From assembly GCF_000246855.1 (NCBI RefSeq), contig NC_016609.1, forward strand, positions 2,480,001 to 2,544,000: a DNA stretch of 64,000 nt, in the 5' to 3' direction. The notes under the pieces were generated by a model. It had not been told where the DNA came from. It searched no databases and worked only from the letters and a program-made list of their open reading frames with translations. The position numbers were made by a program, and so were the translations under genes. This DNA comes from Niastella koreensis GR20-10 (GTDB lineage: Bacteria; Bacteroidota; Bacteroidia; Chitinophagales; Chitinophagaceae). Below are positions 1 through 8,330 of this stretch, in pieces (position 1 is the stretch's first letter; each line of letters opens with the position of its first letter).

Positions 1-105
1 CGTAAAGAAGCGTTGCTTAAACTTTTCTAATACCGTTTAAGGGGCTACATTTGACTACCATGATCCACAATTTTACAGATCAATGGCTTTCTCTAACTGA
101 AAGGA

Positions 106-1026
106 TCAGTTGAAAGACCGCCTGAATTCCAGTGGAGACAAATTGGTTTTTGTTTTAAACAGTTTACTGAATGACTGCGGGTGTTCGAATCCCAACGTAT
201 ACGCTATTTCACTCACCGATAAGGTAGTCGTAGATAATTTTTCCTTGGCCTTTTCGATCAGTTTATCATGGATGTGGTGCTGCGCATTCTGGCCGGTCAG
301 TGCGCGCAGCATATCGCTTAAATAACTGGGCGACAAATTCAGGTTTTCAGCCAGGTACTGAACGGTTGGAATGCCGTTGCTTAAAGCCTGTTCATTGTTG
401 AAGTAACCACTCAGCAGGTCTTCCAGTCTTTGCAGCAGATCGTGGTTAACGGCCTTACGGGTAATAAACTGGCGGTTATAGAAACGATTGGCGTAATTCA
501 GCAGCAACTCGATCTGAGATATAACCACATCCTGGCTAAAGTCATCTATCCGGCTGTTCAATTCTTCCTCCATGATCCTGAAAACAGACATGATGGCGGC
601 TTTCTCAGTTTCGGAAAGATGCAGCGTTTCGTTGGTTGCATAAGAAAAGAATCCGTAGTGCGTGATCTTTTTAGCTACGGGATAACCTAACAGGAAATCC
701 GGATGGATCAGCAGGGTATATTCAGAACAGATGGCTTCTTCGTTTTCTGCGCTCCCCATCACCTGGCCGGGCGCAGCAAACAGCAAGCCCCCTTCATCAA
801 AATCATAATAACCCTGGCCATATTTTAGTTTACCACCCAGTTTGGGTTTGTAAGAAATTTTATAAAATCCCAGCACATGAGGCTGGTCTGGTTGTAGTAC
901 GTCTGACCAGGAAGGTGCTCCATGGAGCAAACTGATCAATGGATGTTTGGGCTGAGGCATGCCAAATGCGCGATGGGCCTCGGTCAATGTCTCAAATTTG
1001 TGCACGCTGTGCTCCGCTTTTTTCAT
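106..1026 (-). CDS. AraC family transcriptional regulator
   Basis: A 306-residue DNA-binding regulator. The N-terminal two thirds looks like the cupin-type ligand-sensing domain of AraC proteins. The last 100 residues carry two helix-turn-helix motifs; the words LSPSYLSDMLRALTG and VSEIAYTLGFEHPQSFSKLF are the usual AraC signatures. An upstream ATG at 1059 is in frame, but a promoter box (1034-1041) lies between the two starts, so 1026 is preferred. The short-chain dehydrogenase directly upstream on the same strand is the likely target, because regulator and SDR pairs of this kind are common in Bacteroidota. A perfect 9-bp inverted repeat lies just upstream and could be its operator. The ligand is unknown. 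Confidence 0.9.
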   Translation of the reverse strand: MKKAEHSVHKFETLTEAHRAFGMPQPKHPLISLLHGAPSWSDVLQPDQPHVLGFYKISYKPKLGGKLKYGQGYYDFDEGGLLFAAPGQVMGSAENEEAICSEYTLLIHPDFLLGYPVAKKITHYGFFSYATNETLHLSETEKAAIMSVFRIMEEELNSRIDDFSQDVVISQIELLLNYANRFYNRQFITRKAVNHDLLQRLEDLLSGYFNNEQALSNGIPTVQYLAENLNLSPSYLSDMLRALTGQNAQHHIHDKLIEKAKEKLSTTTLSVSEIAYTLGFEHPQSFSKLFKTKTNLSPLEFRRSFN

Positions 1027-1033
1027 GCTGAAA

Positions 1034-1041
1034 CAAATATA
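1034..1041 (-). promoter_or_regulatory. Promoter -7 box for the AraC gene
   Basis: On the minus strand this reads TATATTTG, an exact match to the Bacteroidota -7 consensus TAnnTTTG. It ends 7 nt before the ATG at 1026, so transcription should start at or next to the start codon. No clear -33 TTG is seen at the usual distance. Confidence 0.5.
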
Positions 1042-1043
1042 AT

Positions 1044-1076
1044 CATAACCGGCAATCATTTTAATTACCGGTTATG
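1044..1076. promoter_or_regulatory. Inverted repeat, candidate operator upstream of the AraC gene
   Basis: CATAACCGG (1044-1052) and its exact complement CCGGTTATG (1068-1076) are separated by 15 nt. The repeat sits directly upstream of the -7 box and between the SDR stop and the AraC start. The centre spacing of 24 nt, somewhat more than two helical turns, suits a dimeric regulator, so autoregulation is a reasonable inference. It has no T tract and does not look like a terminator. Confidence 0.4.
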
Positions 1077-1084
1077 AACAGTTA

Positions 1085-1927
1085 TTATTTAGATAAGGCC
1101 TGGGCCGAACTGGAAACGGCGTCCCATTTTTCCCAAAGTGCCAGCCGTTCTTCATAAGCAGCCCGTACCCATGGCAGGTTGTGGCTGCCCAAATGGAACC
1201 GCAGGGGCGGGTTTTCCAGGTCTACGATCTGGAACAGCGCTTGTGGAGTGGCATCCGGATCGCCTTTTTCCAGGCCTTGTAACATGCCGAAAAATTGCGT
1301 TTTAAGATCCGAATATATTTCCATGCCGGCCGCAAATTTCAACGATTGCTCACTGCCAAATTCGGTAGCATAGGCGCCCGGTTCAATAATGGTTACTTTG
1401 ATTCCAAAATCTTTAACCTCATTAAACAGGCTTTCGTGAATAGCCTCAAATGCCCATTTGGTAGAACAGTAGTAACCAATTACCGGCAGGGTTACATGGC
1501 CAACGTTGCTGGAGGTGCCCAATATATGTCCGCCACCCTGCTTGCGAAGCAGCGGTAAAGCTGCCTGGATAACAGCCAGCGCTCCGAAAACGTTTGTTTC
1601 ATACATGGCCCGAACATCTTCCACGCTCGCTTCCTCAATAGTACCAACCAATGAATACCCGGCATTGTTCAGTACAATGTCGAGCCGGCCGAAATGGGCA
1701 TGGGCCCGGGTTACGGCAGTTTCAGCCTGGGCGTGCCTGGTTACGTCCAGTTCAAGGGTCAATACATTTTCTCCAAATTTTTCTTTAAGTGCAGCTAAAC
1801 TGTTTACGTTGCGTGCAGTGGCGGCTACTTTATCGCCACGCTCCAGGGCGGCTTCTGCCCAAATACGTCCAAAACCGCGTGAAGCTCCGGTAATGAACCA
1901 TACTTTGCTATTCCTCTGATTTTTCAT
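1085..1927 (-). CDS. Short-chain dehydrogenase/reductase (SDR)
   Basis: A 280-residue NAD(P)-dependent oxidoreductase of the classical SDR family. The cofactor motif TGASRGFG is near the N-terminus, NNAG follows the central strand, and the catalytic tyrosine and lysine are in YCSTK. The C-terminal extension of about 40 residues is typical of SDRs annotated as oxidoreductases of unknown substrate. It lies upstream of the AraC regulator on the same strand with about 58 nt between them. The substrate cannot be read from the sequence. Confidence 0.92.
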   Translation of the reverse strand: MKNQRNSKVWFITGASRGFGRIWAEAALERGDKVAATARNVNSLAALKEKFGENVLTLELDVTRHAQAETAVTRAHAHFGRLDIVLNNAGYSLVGTIEEASVEDVRAMYETNVFGALAVIQAALPLLRKQGGGHILGTSSNVGHVTLPVIGYYCSTKWAFEAIHESLFNEVKDFGIKVTIIEPGAYATEFGSEQSLKFAAGMEIYSDLKTQFFGMLQGLEKGDPDATPQALFQIVDLENPPLRFHLGSHNLPWVRAAYEERLALWEKWDAVSSSAQALSK

Positions 1928-2027
1928 GTTCCTTATATTTCAATTATTGATAAGGCAAAAATCAGAAGACACCGGCCGCCGGGCGTAAGCTAATTGAGGA
2001 CTTTTGTAGTCTGATTGCGGATTATTG

Positions 2028-2062
2028 AAGACCGTACCCGGCTAAGCCGGGCCGGTCTTTTG
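2028..2062. terminator. Strong hairpin, probable terminator
   Basis: The arms AAGACCG and CCCGGC pair with GCCGGG and CGGTCTT around a 3-nt loop. The T run (2058-2061) follows on the plus strand. The nearest gene end is the minus-strand T9SS protein, which stops 14 nt away at 2076 and on whose strand the T tract is missing. It may end that gene or a plus-strand transcript not seen here. Confidence 0.5.
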
Positions 2063-2075
2063 TATACGACAGCCC

Positions 2076-4169
2076 CTAATGCCGTACAAGCATTTTTATT
2101 GTTTGAACCTGTTTGCCATTGGAAACATTCACGATGTATATACCATCAGGCAGGGCCTGCAGGTTGTTCAGCGGGAGTGTGTTCATGCCAACGCCGGCTT
2201 GATATTGGTTTTTCCAAACTGACTTTCCTTTCAGGTCAACTATCTGCACAGAGATGGTTCCCGGATTATCTGCAGGCACATATAGTGTTGCAAAACCAGC
2301 CACGGGGTTGGGCGTAAGGGTAAGTTCGTTTGTTGGTAAAGAACTTTTTACCTGCATCACCTTGCTGTAAATATTGGTGCCGGTTACCTCAACCAGTTTA
2401 ATGCGGTAATACAGCTGCGGTTCATTGGCACGCGTTGCTGCATCTGCATCCTTATACTGATACGTGTTGTTATTATTGCCTGCTGATTGTGGAAAAACGA
2501 TGGCGATGGAAGCAAATCCAATTCCATCAGCGCTTCGTTCAATAATATATTGTTGCACCTTTTCGTCATCGGCCACTGACCAGTTCAACGTATTGGTATT
2601 ATTGTTACTGCTAACATTAGCCGATAAGAAATTTGCAGCCAGAACGGTGCAGGAAATGGGGAAGGTAAGCGTTGCACTGCCGGTAACAACCTGCAGCAGG
2701 CCTGCAGTGCCGGCCGTAGCTCCATAATTGATACCGCCTACAGTAGTACCTGCTGCACCACCATCTGAAGTACTGGCGGCATTCAAAGCACCTGTACTAT
2801 AAATTACCCCACCGCCGCCACCGCCACCGGTTCCGTGTGGCGAAGGGCTGCTGGCGCCACCCGTATTGCTGGCGCCATTACCACCATCGGTATGCACGGT
2901 AAGTCCGGTAAGACTGCCGCTGGCTGATATCAGTACACTGCCACCGGCGCCACCACCACCGGCGCCGTCATTTTGCAGCGTTGTATTGGGTGCATCCCCA
3001 TTGGCATTAATAGTACCTGTACCCGAAAAACTACCTACGTTGAGAATTACAATGCCACCACCTGCACTGCCACTGCTGGCTAAACCATTGGCCGGTGTAC
3101 CGGTACCGCCATCGGTACTGCCGGCGCCGCCGCCGCCGCCCATTACCAGGCGTGAAGCGCTTACCTGTGCAAAGGCAACTGCGCCGATACCACCACAGGC
3201 CCGGTTTGAGCTCCAGCTATTGCCACCACCACCGCCTGTACCGCCATTGCTGCCACCACCACCACCGGAGTTGTTGCTATTACTGGTGGGAAGGCCATCT
3301 GTTCCACCACCGCCGGCATTGCCGGGCGAACCCCGGTCGAAGCTGCCATTAGGGTAGCCCTCCAGCGCAGTTCCATTATCTTTGAATACGCCGTTGATGT
3401 TAAGATATCGTGGTGTACCGGCAATACCTTCTCCTTTGGAGGCGCAGGCATTGGCTGTAGAAAGCGCTGTATAATCTGTATAGGTACCCGTACCTCCGGA
3501 GCCGTAACTTTTACCACCACCACCGCGAAAACCAGCGCCGGTTGCAATAATCTGGTGGGCATTCATAGTAAGCGTGCTCGTAGCTGCTAATACCAACACG
3601 CCGCCGGTTGTTCCATTCCAGTCGGGTACTGTAAGATCTGTGCTGAGTGATATCTGATAATATAATGGTACCCTGATCACCTGGTAACGGTATTGACCAT
3701 CTGTGCCATAAGCAGCATTTTTATAACTTTTAGTAAGGGCCGACTTGAGGTTTAATGTTCCGCCGGTTAAAGGTACGGCATTAGCTGCTACGATATATTC
3801 CATATTGCCGGCCAGTAATTGCGTATTGTTCAGGTAACCACGACCGGCAGCGCCGCTGGAGCCATAGGTGTTGCCGTTAGTGGAAGTGATTTGTGCGCCC
3901 TGCATTTGGATGATTAATAAAATATCCGAAGTACTGATAGGTGTGGTGCCATAACCAGCCGCCCCCAGAACAATGGAGGTGCTTCCTGCATTGACGGTAG
4001 CCTGTGATGCAGCGAAATAAGTATTTGCTGTGGCAGAAAAATTACCTGAGTTGATAGTTGTAGTGGAAGAAGCCGGACAGGTTTGGGCATTTGACTGTAC
4101 ATAGATAATGCAAAGCATGATTATTAACAGTGCTGTAATCAGCCAACCGTTCGGGTTAGGTGTTTTCAT
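2076..4169 (-). CDS. Glycine-rich secreted protein with type IX sorting domain
   Basis: A 697-residue surface or secreted protein. The start at 4169 gives a clean signal peptide (hydrophobic run ending QSNAQ); the longer open frame to 4253 adds an unlikely leader. Roughly residues 210-480 are very rich in glycine with many GGGGG runs. A fibronectin-III-like stretch follows. The last 75 residues form a type A T9SS C-terminal sorting domain (LTPNPVAGFATLYV, then DLKGKSVWKN and GIYIVNVSNGKQVQTIKMLV). The sorting domain is expected to send it through the outer membrane by the gliding-type secretion system. It has no operon partners. An adhesin or matrix role is a guess from composition. Confidence 0.85.
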   Translation of the reverse strand: MKTPNPNGWLITALLIIMLCIIYVQSNAQTCPASSTTTINSGNFSATANTYFAASQATVNAGSTSIVLGAAGYGTTPISTSDILLIIQMQGAQITSTNGNTYGSSGAAGRGYLNNTQLLAGNMEYIVAANAVPLTGGTLNLKSALTKSYKNAAYGTDGQYRYQVIRVPLYYQISLSTDLTVPDWNGTTGGVLVLAATSTLTMNAHQIIATGAGFRGGGGKSYGSGGTGTYTDYTALSTANACASKGEGIAGTPRYLNINGVFKDNGTALEGYPNGSFDRGSPGNAGGGGTDGLPTSNSNNSGGGGGSNGGTGGGGGNSWSSNRACGGIGAVAFAQVSASRLVMGGGGGAGSTDGGTGTPANGLASSGSAGGGIVILNVGSFSGTGTINANGDAPNTTLQNDGAGGGGAGGSVLISASGSLTGLTVHTDGGNGASNTGGASSPSPHGTGGGGGGGVIYSTGALNAASTSDGGAAGTTVGGINYGATAGTAGLLQVVTGSATLTFPISCTVLAANFLSANVSSNNNTNTLNWSVADDEKVQQYIIERSADGIGFASIAIVFPQSAGNNNNTYQYKDADAATRANEPQLYYRIKLVEVTGTNIYSKVMQVKSSLPTNELTLTPNPVAGFATLYVPADNPGTISVQIVDLKGKSVWKNQYQAGVGMNTLPLNNLQALPDGIYIVNVSNGKQVQTIKMLVRH

Positions 4170-4390
4170 GATAATGAGTTTACGGGTATACGGATTATAA
4201 ACAAGAATACTTAGCGGTAAAAGTAATAGCTTGCTTTTACAGTAACCCTCCAATTAGTTGGATATATGATTAGGTATATATGAAATGAATCTTATGCATA
4301 ATCCAGGTAATACTACCATCTCATAGTATTGAACCGAATACTTTGCGGCGCTTATAATCAGATATCCTTTATTCCGGAAAAACGTTCACC

Positions 4391-4456
4391 ATGTATCGTA
4401 CCCTAATCCATGTTATCCTTAGCATGCTGCTGATCATTGGCTTATTCGAAGAATAG
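4391..4456 (+). CDS. Candidate 21-residue hydrophobic microprotein
   Basis: This short frame translates to MYRTLIHVILSMLLIIGLFEE (21 residues in all), with a hydrophobic core of about 14 residues and an acidic tail. It fills the gap between the divergent genes at 4169 and 4566 and is followed 26 nt later by a terminator-like hairpin, so it could be a separate short transcript. No ribosome binding site is obvious. The gap (4170-4565) otherwise holds no gene. The call rests only on composition and on the terminator. Confidence 0.3.
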   Translation: MYRTLIHVILSMLLIIGLFEE

Positions 4457-4481
4457 GGAATAGAGGAGAGACCTTAGAATC

Positions 4482-4524
4482 AAAAGCCTTCAGATCTGAT
4501 GATTTGGGGGCTTTTTTGTTTTTA
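4482..4524 (+). terminator. Rho-independent terminator
   Basis: AAAAGCC (4482-4488) pairs with GGCTTTT (4509-4515), followed by a run of T on the plus strand. It sits upstream of the SnoaL-like gene at 4566, so it ends a transcript that starts inside the gap 4170-4480. Confidence 0.55.
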
Positions 4525-4565
4525 ACAATACCAGTAACTTCAAGGGATTAATAATACTACGTTAC

Positions 4566-5048
4566 ATGAAGATAATATTTCAATTATTGCTCATGCTGTT
4601 TTTTTCGGCAGGTGCATACGCCCAGGAAATAACAGACACAACAAGTTTACGGCAATCGCTCGAAAAGGCGACTGCAGCCATCAGAAATGCTTTTGAAAAA
4701 GGTGATGCCGCTTTGGTTGCGCAGTTACATAGTAAGGATGTTATAAAATACTTTGGCGGCAACAATGTGATCGTTGGCAGGGATGCGGTGGAAAAAGGGG
4801 CCAAAGACTGGTTTCAGAATTCAAAAGTGGAGTTTGTAGAAAATGCGGTTGAGAATACGGAGTTTGTCGGTAAAATTGCCATCCAGACATCTATATTTGC
4901 CATTAAAACAACCCCAAAAAGTGGCGGCGGATCTTCCATCGGCAGGGGCCGATCGATGGTAATTTACATCCAGGATAAAACCAGTCCCACGGGTTGGTTG
5001 ACGTTGCGTGAATTTGTACAGGAGGCGCCCGCTAAAATGCGGTTATAA
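4566..5048 (+). CDS. Secreted SnoaL/DUF4440-like protein
   Basis: A 160-residue protein with a signal peptide (MKIIFQLLLMLFFSAGAYAQ). The mature part has the alpha+beta pattern of NTF2-like proteins of the SnoaL/DUF4440 type: a helix with KATAAIRNAFEKGDAALVAQ, then LHSKDVIKYFGGN and VIVGRDAVEKGAKDWF. Such domains are often scaffolds or small-molecule binders, and no catalytic residues can be assigned. It stands alone on the plus strand and converges on the small membrane protein that ends at 5055. Confidence 0.75.
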   Translation: MKIIFQLLLMLFFSAGAYAQEITDTTSLRQSLEKATAAIRNAFEKGDAALVAQLHSKDVIKYFGGNNVIVGRDAVEKGAKDWFQNSKVEFVENAVENTEFVGKIAIQTSIFAIKTTPKSGGGSSIGRGRSMVIYIQDKTSPTGWLTLREFVQEAPAKMRL

Positions 5049-5054
5049 AAACAT

Positions 5055-5354
5055 TTAACAAAACAACCGCCATAGCCGAACGAAAACAAGAATGATCGAT
5101 AGGATCGAAAGTGTTATACAGATCAGTTGAAACCGGGATCGTGGCCTCGATGTTAAACTGAGAACCAGGGCGGTTATGCCTAAAATGGCCACCAGGTATT
5201 GATATCCATAACTTAATAATTCATTCATCCCAAATAGCGCGCGGGTTTTCCCATCGGCGTGAAGATAACGTTTGGCAATGGAAATATTGATCCAGGTAGT
5301 TGCGATAAGGGAGATACAGGAAAGGGTGAACGAGAATAAAAGTTTTCTATTCAT
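5055..5354 (-). CDS. Small membrane protein of unknown function
   Basis: A 99-residue protein with three likely membrane segments, around residues 5-25, 48-66 and 74-92. The start at 5354 (MNRKLLFSF) is chosen because it puts a basic residue pair before the first hydrophobic segment; the open frame continues to 5408. I do not recognise a family. It converges on the SnoaL-like gene with 6 bp between the stops. Confidence 0.55.
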   Translation of the reverse strand: MNRKLLFSFTLSCISLIATTWINISIAKRYLHADGKTRALFGMNELLSYGYQYLVAILGITALVLSLTSRPRSRFQLICITLSILSIILVFVRLWRLFC

Positions 5355-5495
5355 CCTGGTAAGATAAGTGCTATTTGCTAATGCCCCAAAATTGAAATAT
5401 ACTTGCATTTATTAATGTTTTCTTTACTGATATTTCTCTGTTTCCAACACCGCAATTAGATAAATGATAATTTCTGAACCAGGAAAAAGATCAAA

Positions 5496-5936
5496 ATGAA
5501 ACCAAGCAAGATTACCGCAATATCACTATTTGTACTATTGGCTTCCGTTAAGTGTATTGGCCAAACCAATCCCGAACCTTGGTCCCCAAATCAATTGATG
5601 GAACCGGCTGACCTGGCCAAAACAATTAACAATCCTAAAGTTCATCAACCATATATATTCTGCATTGGCCCCGGCGCCATGATCAAAAATTCTATTGACA
5701 TTGGTCCGGGTAAGGAGAAGGCGAACCTGGATAAATTTAAACAGGAACTCGGCAAGCTGCCAAAGGATGCCAATATCGTCATCTACTGCGGCTGTTGCCC
5801 TTTTGATCATTGTCCCAATATTCGCCCGGCATTTACCCTGCTCAACGAGATGAAATTCACCAATCATAAATTGCTGGATATTCCGCACAACATCAAAGTT
5901 GACTGGAAAGACCATAATTACCCGGTTCAGAAATAA
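5496..5936 (+). CDS. Secreted rhodanese-like domain protein
   Basis: A 146-residue exported protein with a signal peptide ending near CIGQT. The mature chain has a single rhodanese-like domain. The stretch IVIYCGCCPFDHCPN is in the place of the rhodanese active-site loop, and its first cysteine would be the persulfide-carrying residue. Upstream the domain opens with PADLAKTINN, as in other Bacteroidota rhodanese lipoproteins. Three further cysteines in the loop are unusual and could bind a metal or form disulfides. The role is probably periplasmic sulfur or redox chemistry; the substrate is unknown. Confidence 0.75.
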   Translation: MKPSKITAISLFVLLASVKCIGQTNPEPWSPNQLMEPADLAKTINNPKVHQPYIFCIGPGAMIKNSIDIGPGKEKANLDKFKQELGKLPKDANIVIYCGCCPFDHCPNIRPAFTLLNEMKFTNHKLLDIPHNIKVDWKDHNYPVQK

Positions 5937-6087
5937 AGAACTAAAATATATTGTAGTGCGCCCCTTTTAATCATCACATTATTGCCGGTAAATGTCAGCA
6001 CATTTGCCTACAATCCATTTGGCTGGTCAATGTGGTGGGTCTCTATGCACGCAATGATGCATGACAAGAAAAAAACAGTGCAGTAGT

Positions 6088-8325
6088 TTAAAAATACACC
6101 GCCAGCTTCATCCTTGTAAAGAAGGGTGTACCGGGCGTGAAATGGATCTCTGTAACCGGAGCCGGTTCGTTTTTAAGCCGCGATTCCGTATCAAACTGCG
6201 TTTCGTTCCATTTTACATTGAACAGGTTTTCGATGGCAATGCCCAGTTCGTATTTCTTTTTGGTATAGTTTATGGCCAGGTCGGTAACGGTATAGCCTTT
6301 GGCAATAACTGAGTTGTCTTCGTTAGCTGCCCGGTCGTGCATATGGCGGTAGCGCAAACTGCCGTTCCATCCACTCTTTAATTGCCAGCTCAGCCCTCCG
6401 GTGCTGGTAAGTGTGGGCGCCAGCGGAATGTAATTTTCTCCCTTTGCGGCTTCCGCGCTGCGTGGTTTGGCCTGGTTTACATTTACATCGGCAAACAACC
6501 AGGTATTGAACTGGTAACGGGCCGATACATCGATGCCGATACGCCGGGTTTTACCACTGGGTTCCACCACGCCTTCGTCGCCCACATATACAAACTCCTG
6601 TTGCAGGTACAAATACCAGGCGGCTACATTCACCAGCAAATTACGGGTAGGTTTTAACAGCACACCCAGGTCGGCACCATAGGCGGCTGGTAAAATATCA
6701 TAACCTCTGTTAAACACCACTACGCGGGCATCGTTGGAGTGGAACCCTTTCCCGGTTTTCAGGTATAACTGGCTTTTAGTGTTAAGCGTGTATTGAATGT
6801 TCAACTTGGGGCTTACGATTACTTTTTGCTGATCGGGACTTTGCCAAGGGCTGAGTTTATCGTGGTAATGAAAGTTAAAGTAATCCAGCCGGGTGCCCAG
6901 ATTGAAACGCCACCGGTTCTTTTCTATACTTTCATCGGCATAGGCAAACCCATTGGTTTCGCGAATGTCGCCGAGTTGTTTATATTCCAGAACGGTATTG
7001 CGGTTAATGGTATGTGATAATTCGGTATTCCGGGTTTGATCGAGCCGGAACCCGGCGCCATAGATCGATTGCAGGTCCCAGGCGCCCAGTTTTCTTTCAT
7101 TCGACAATTTTGACTGATACCCATAAATATTCCTGGCTTCCCGCTGGCGGATCTGATCGCCATTTACAGGATCGTTCAAAAAGAGAGTAAAATTGGAATG
7201 CAGGTTAAAATGATAATCGGTAAAATAAGCCTGGTTCTCCCAGGTGGTAGTGGTCGACAAATAACTGGTGAGTTTAGCGCTGGCATTGCTGCGGCTGGTA
7301 TAACCGCCTTCGGTATTATCTATATAACCAAACCGGCCTATCATGCCGCTTTTCACCGCGCGTTCAGGGATTTGTCCGGATGCATCCCAGTCGCTGCTGA
7401 GGGTAGAACCGGTCAGCGTTAATTTATTGTTCTTGCCAATGTTGGTATTCAGTTTGCCAAACAAATTAAAGCGGTTGAAATGTTGCGGCGATTCAAATGG
7501 CCCGTCGGAATACAGGAATTCACTCGCTATATATGCGTTAGTGCCTTTTTGTTTCTGGCGATCACTCAATAGATCAACCATGGCCAGTCCACGCAGCGTA
7601 TTGAACTGCCCGCCTTCGAGCTTTACCGTGCTTTTATCGAGACTATTCACCGTGTTCATGCTTACATACCCCGCGGTGCCCAGGTTGCCAAATTGCGTGT
7701 AATAGGGGCCTTTGCCATAGTCAACATTGCCGGTTAGTTCCGGGATCAGGAAGTGCAGATCGGCGTAACCCTGCCCATGCGCATGGGAAACCATATTCAC
7801 CGGCAGTCCATCAACGGTTACGTTAATATCAGTACCATGATCTATATCAAAACCACGTAAAAATATTTGTTCTGCCTTGCCGCCACCCTGGTGCTGACCA
7901 ATAAACAAACCCGGTACCGTGCGTAAAATATCCTGTGCCGAACGCACGGGCTGAAGGTTCAGGTCTATCTTGCTGATGGTATGAAAAGAGGCAGCTGCCG
8001 ATTGCGGGGTAATCACTACTTCCTGCAGGTTCACGGGGCCTTTTTCCATTTCAACAGTAATGGCGTTGTGGCTGGTTGCTTTTATTTCCTGGGTGGTAAA
8101 ACCAATAAATGAAATGATGATGGAGGCATTGCCTGCCGGTTTTTCCAGGGAGAAATAACCCTGTTTATTGGTTATCACGCCGCTGGTTGTATTACTATAG
8201 CGTACATACGCCAATTCCAGTGGTTCTTTACTGGTTTTATCAATAACCCGGCCCTGGATGGTGTTTTGGCTCCATGCTACACTGGTAATGCAACAAATTA
8301 AAGCAGCCAGGAAAAATTGTTTCAT
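6088..8325 (-). CDS. TonB-dependent outer membrane receptor
   Basis: A 745-residue outer membrane transporter. A signal peptide (ending SVAWSQ) is followed by a CarboxypepD_reg-like beta-sandwich (about 20-105), a plug domain (about 115-230) and a 22-strand barrel ending in an aromatic residue (LAVYF). The plug has FLRGFDIDHGTDINVTVDG and NMVSHAHGQGYADLHF, a histidine-rich motif that marks a distinct receptor subgroup. It starts 5 nt after the stop of the TPR lipoprotein and is the last gene of the 6-11 kb minus-strand cluster. No SusD partner is present, so it is not a classical glycan Sus pair. Histidines in the plug suggest a metal or metal-complex ligand, but that is inference. Confidence 0.93.
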   Translation of the reverse strand: MKQFFLAALICCITSVAWSQNTIQGRVIDKTSKEPLELAYVRYSNTTSGVITNKQGYFSLEKPAGNASIIISFIGFTTQEIKATSHNAITVEMEKGPVNLQEVVITPQSAAASFHTISKIDLNLQPVRSAQDILRTVPGLFIGQHQGGGKAEQIFLRGFDIDHGTDINVTVDGLPVNMVSHAHGQGYADLHFLIPELTGNVDYGKGPYYTQFGNLGTAGYVSMNTVNSLDKSTVKLEGGQFNTLRGLAMVDLLSDRQKQKGTNAYIASEFLYSDGPFESPQHFNRFNLFGKLNTNIGKNNKLTLTGSTLSSDWDASGQIPERAVKSGMIGRFGYIDNTEGGYTSRSNASAKLTSYLSTTTTWENQAYFTDYHFNLHSNFTLFLNDPVNGDQIRQREARNIYGYQSKLSNERKLGAWDLQSIYGAGFRLDQTRNTELSHTINRNTVLEYKQLGDIRETNGFAYADESIEKNRWRFNLGTRLDYFNFHYHDKLSPWQSPDQQKVIVSPKLNIQYTLNTKSQLYLKTGKGFHSNDARVVVFNRGYDILPAAYGADLGVLLKPTRNLLVNVAAWYLYLQQEFVYVGDEGVVEPSGKTRRIGIDVSARYQFNTWLFADVNVNQAKPRSAEAAKGENYIPLAPTLTSTGGLSWQLKSGWNGSLRYRHMHDRAANEDNSVIAKGYTVTDLAINYTKKKYELGIAIENLFNVKWNETQFDTESRLKNEPAPVTEIHFTPGTPFFTRMKLAVYF

Positions 8326-8330
8326 GTCGG

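Noticed and set aside
1..30. Possible end of a plus-strand gene (KEALLKLF then TAA)
   Set aside because: Only ten codons lie in the window; too little to judge, and the frame could be chance.
181..200. TTCGAATCC-like sequence suggesting a tRNA T-arm
   Set aside because: Lies within the AraC coding sequence and no cloverleaf can be drawn around it.
2866..3357. Proline/cysteine-rich frame of 163 residues opposite the glycine-rich gene
   Set aside because: It is the antisense of GGN codons of the T9SS protein, which necessarily gives Pro/Ala/Leu-rich frames.
5937..6087. Open frame after the rhodanese stop ending NPFGWSMWWVSMHAMMH
   Set aside because: It has no start codon or ribosome site of its own and would need read-through of the stop at 5934-5936. 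Could be a decayed tail, but support is too weak.
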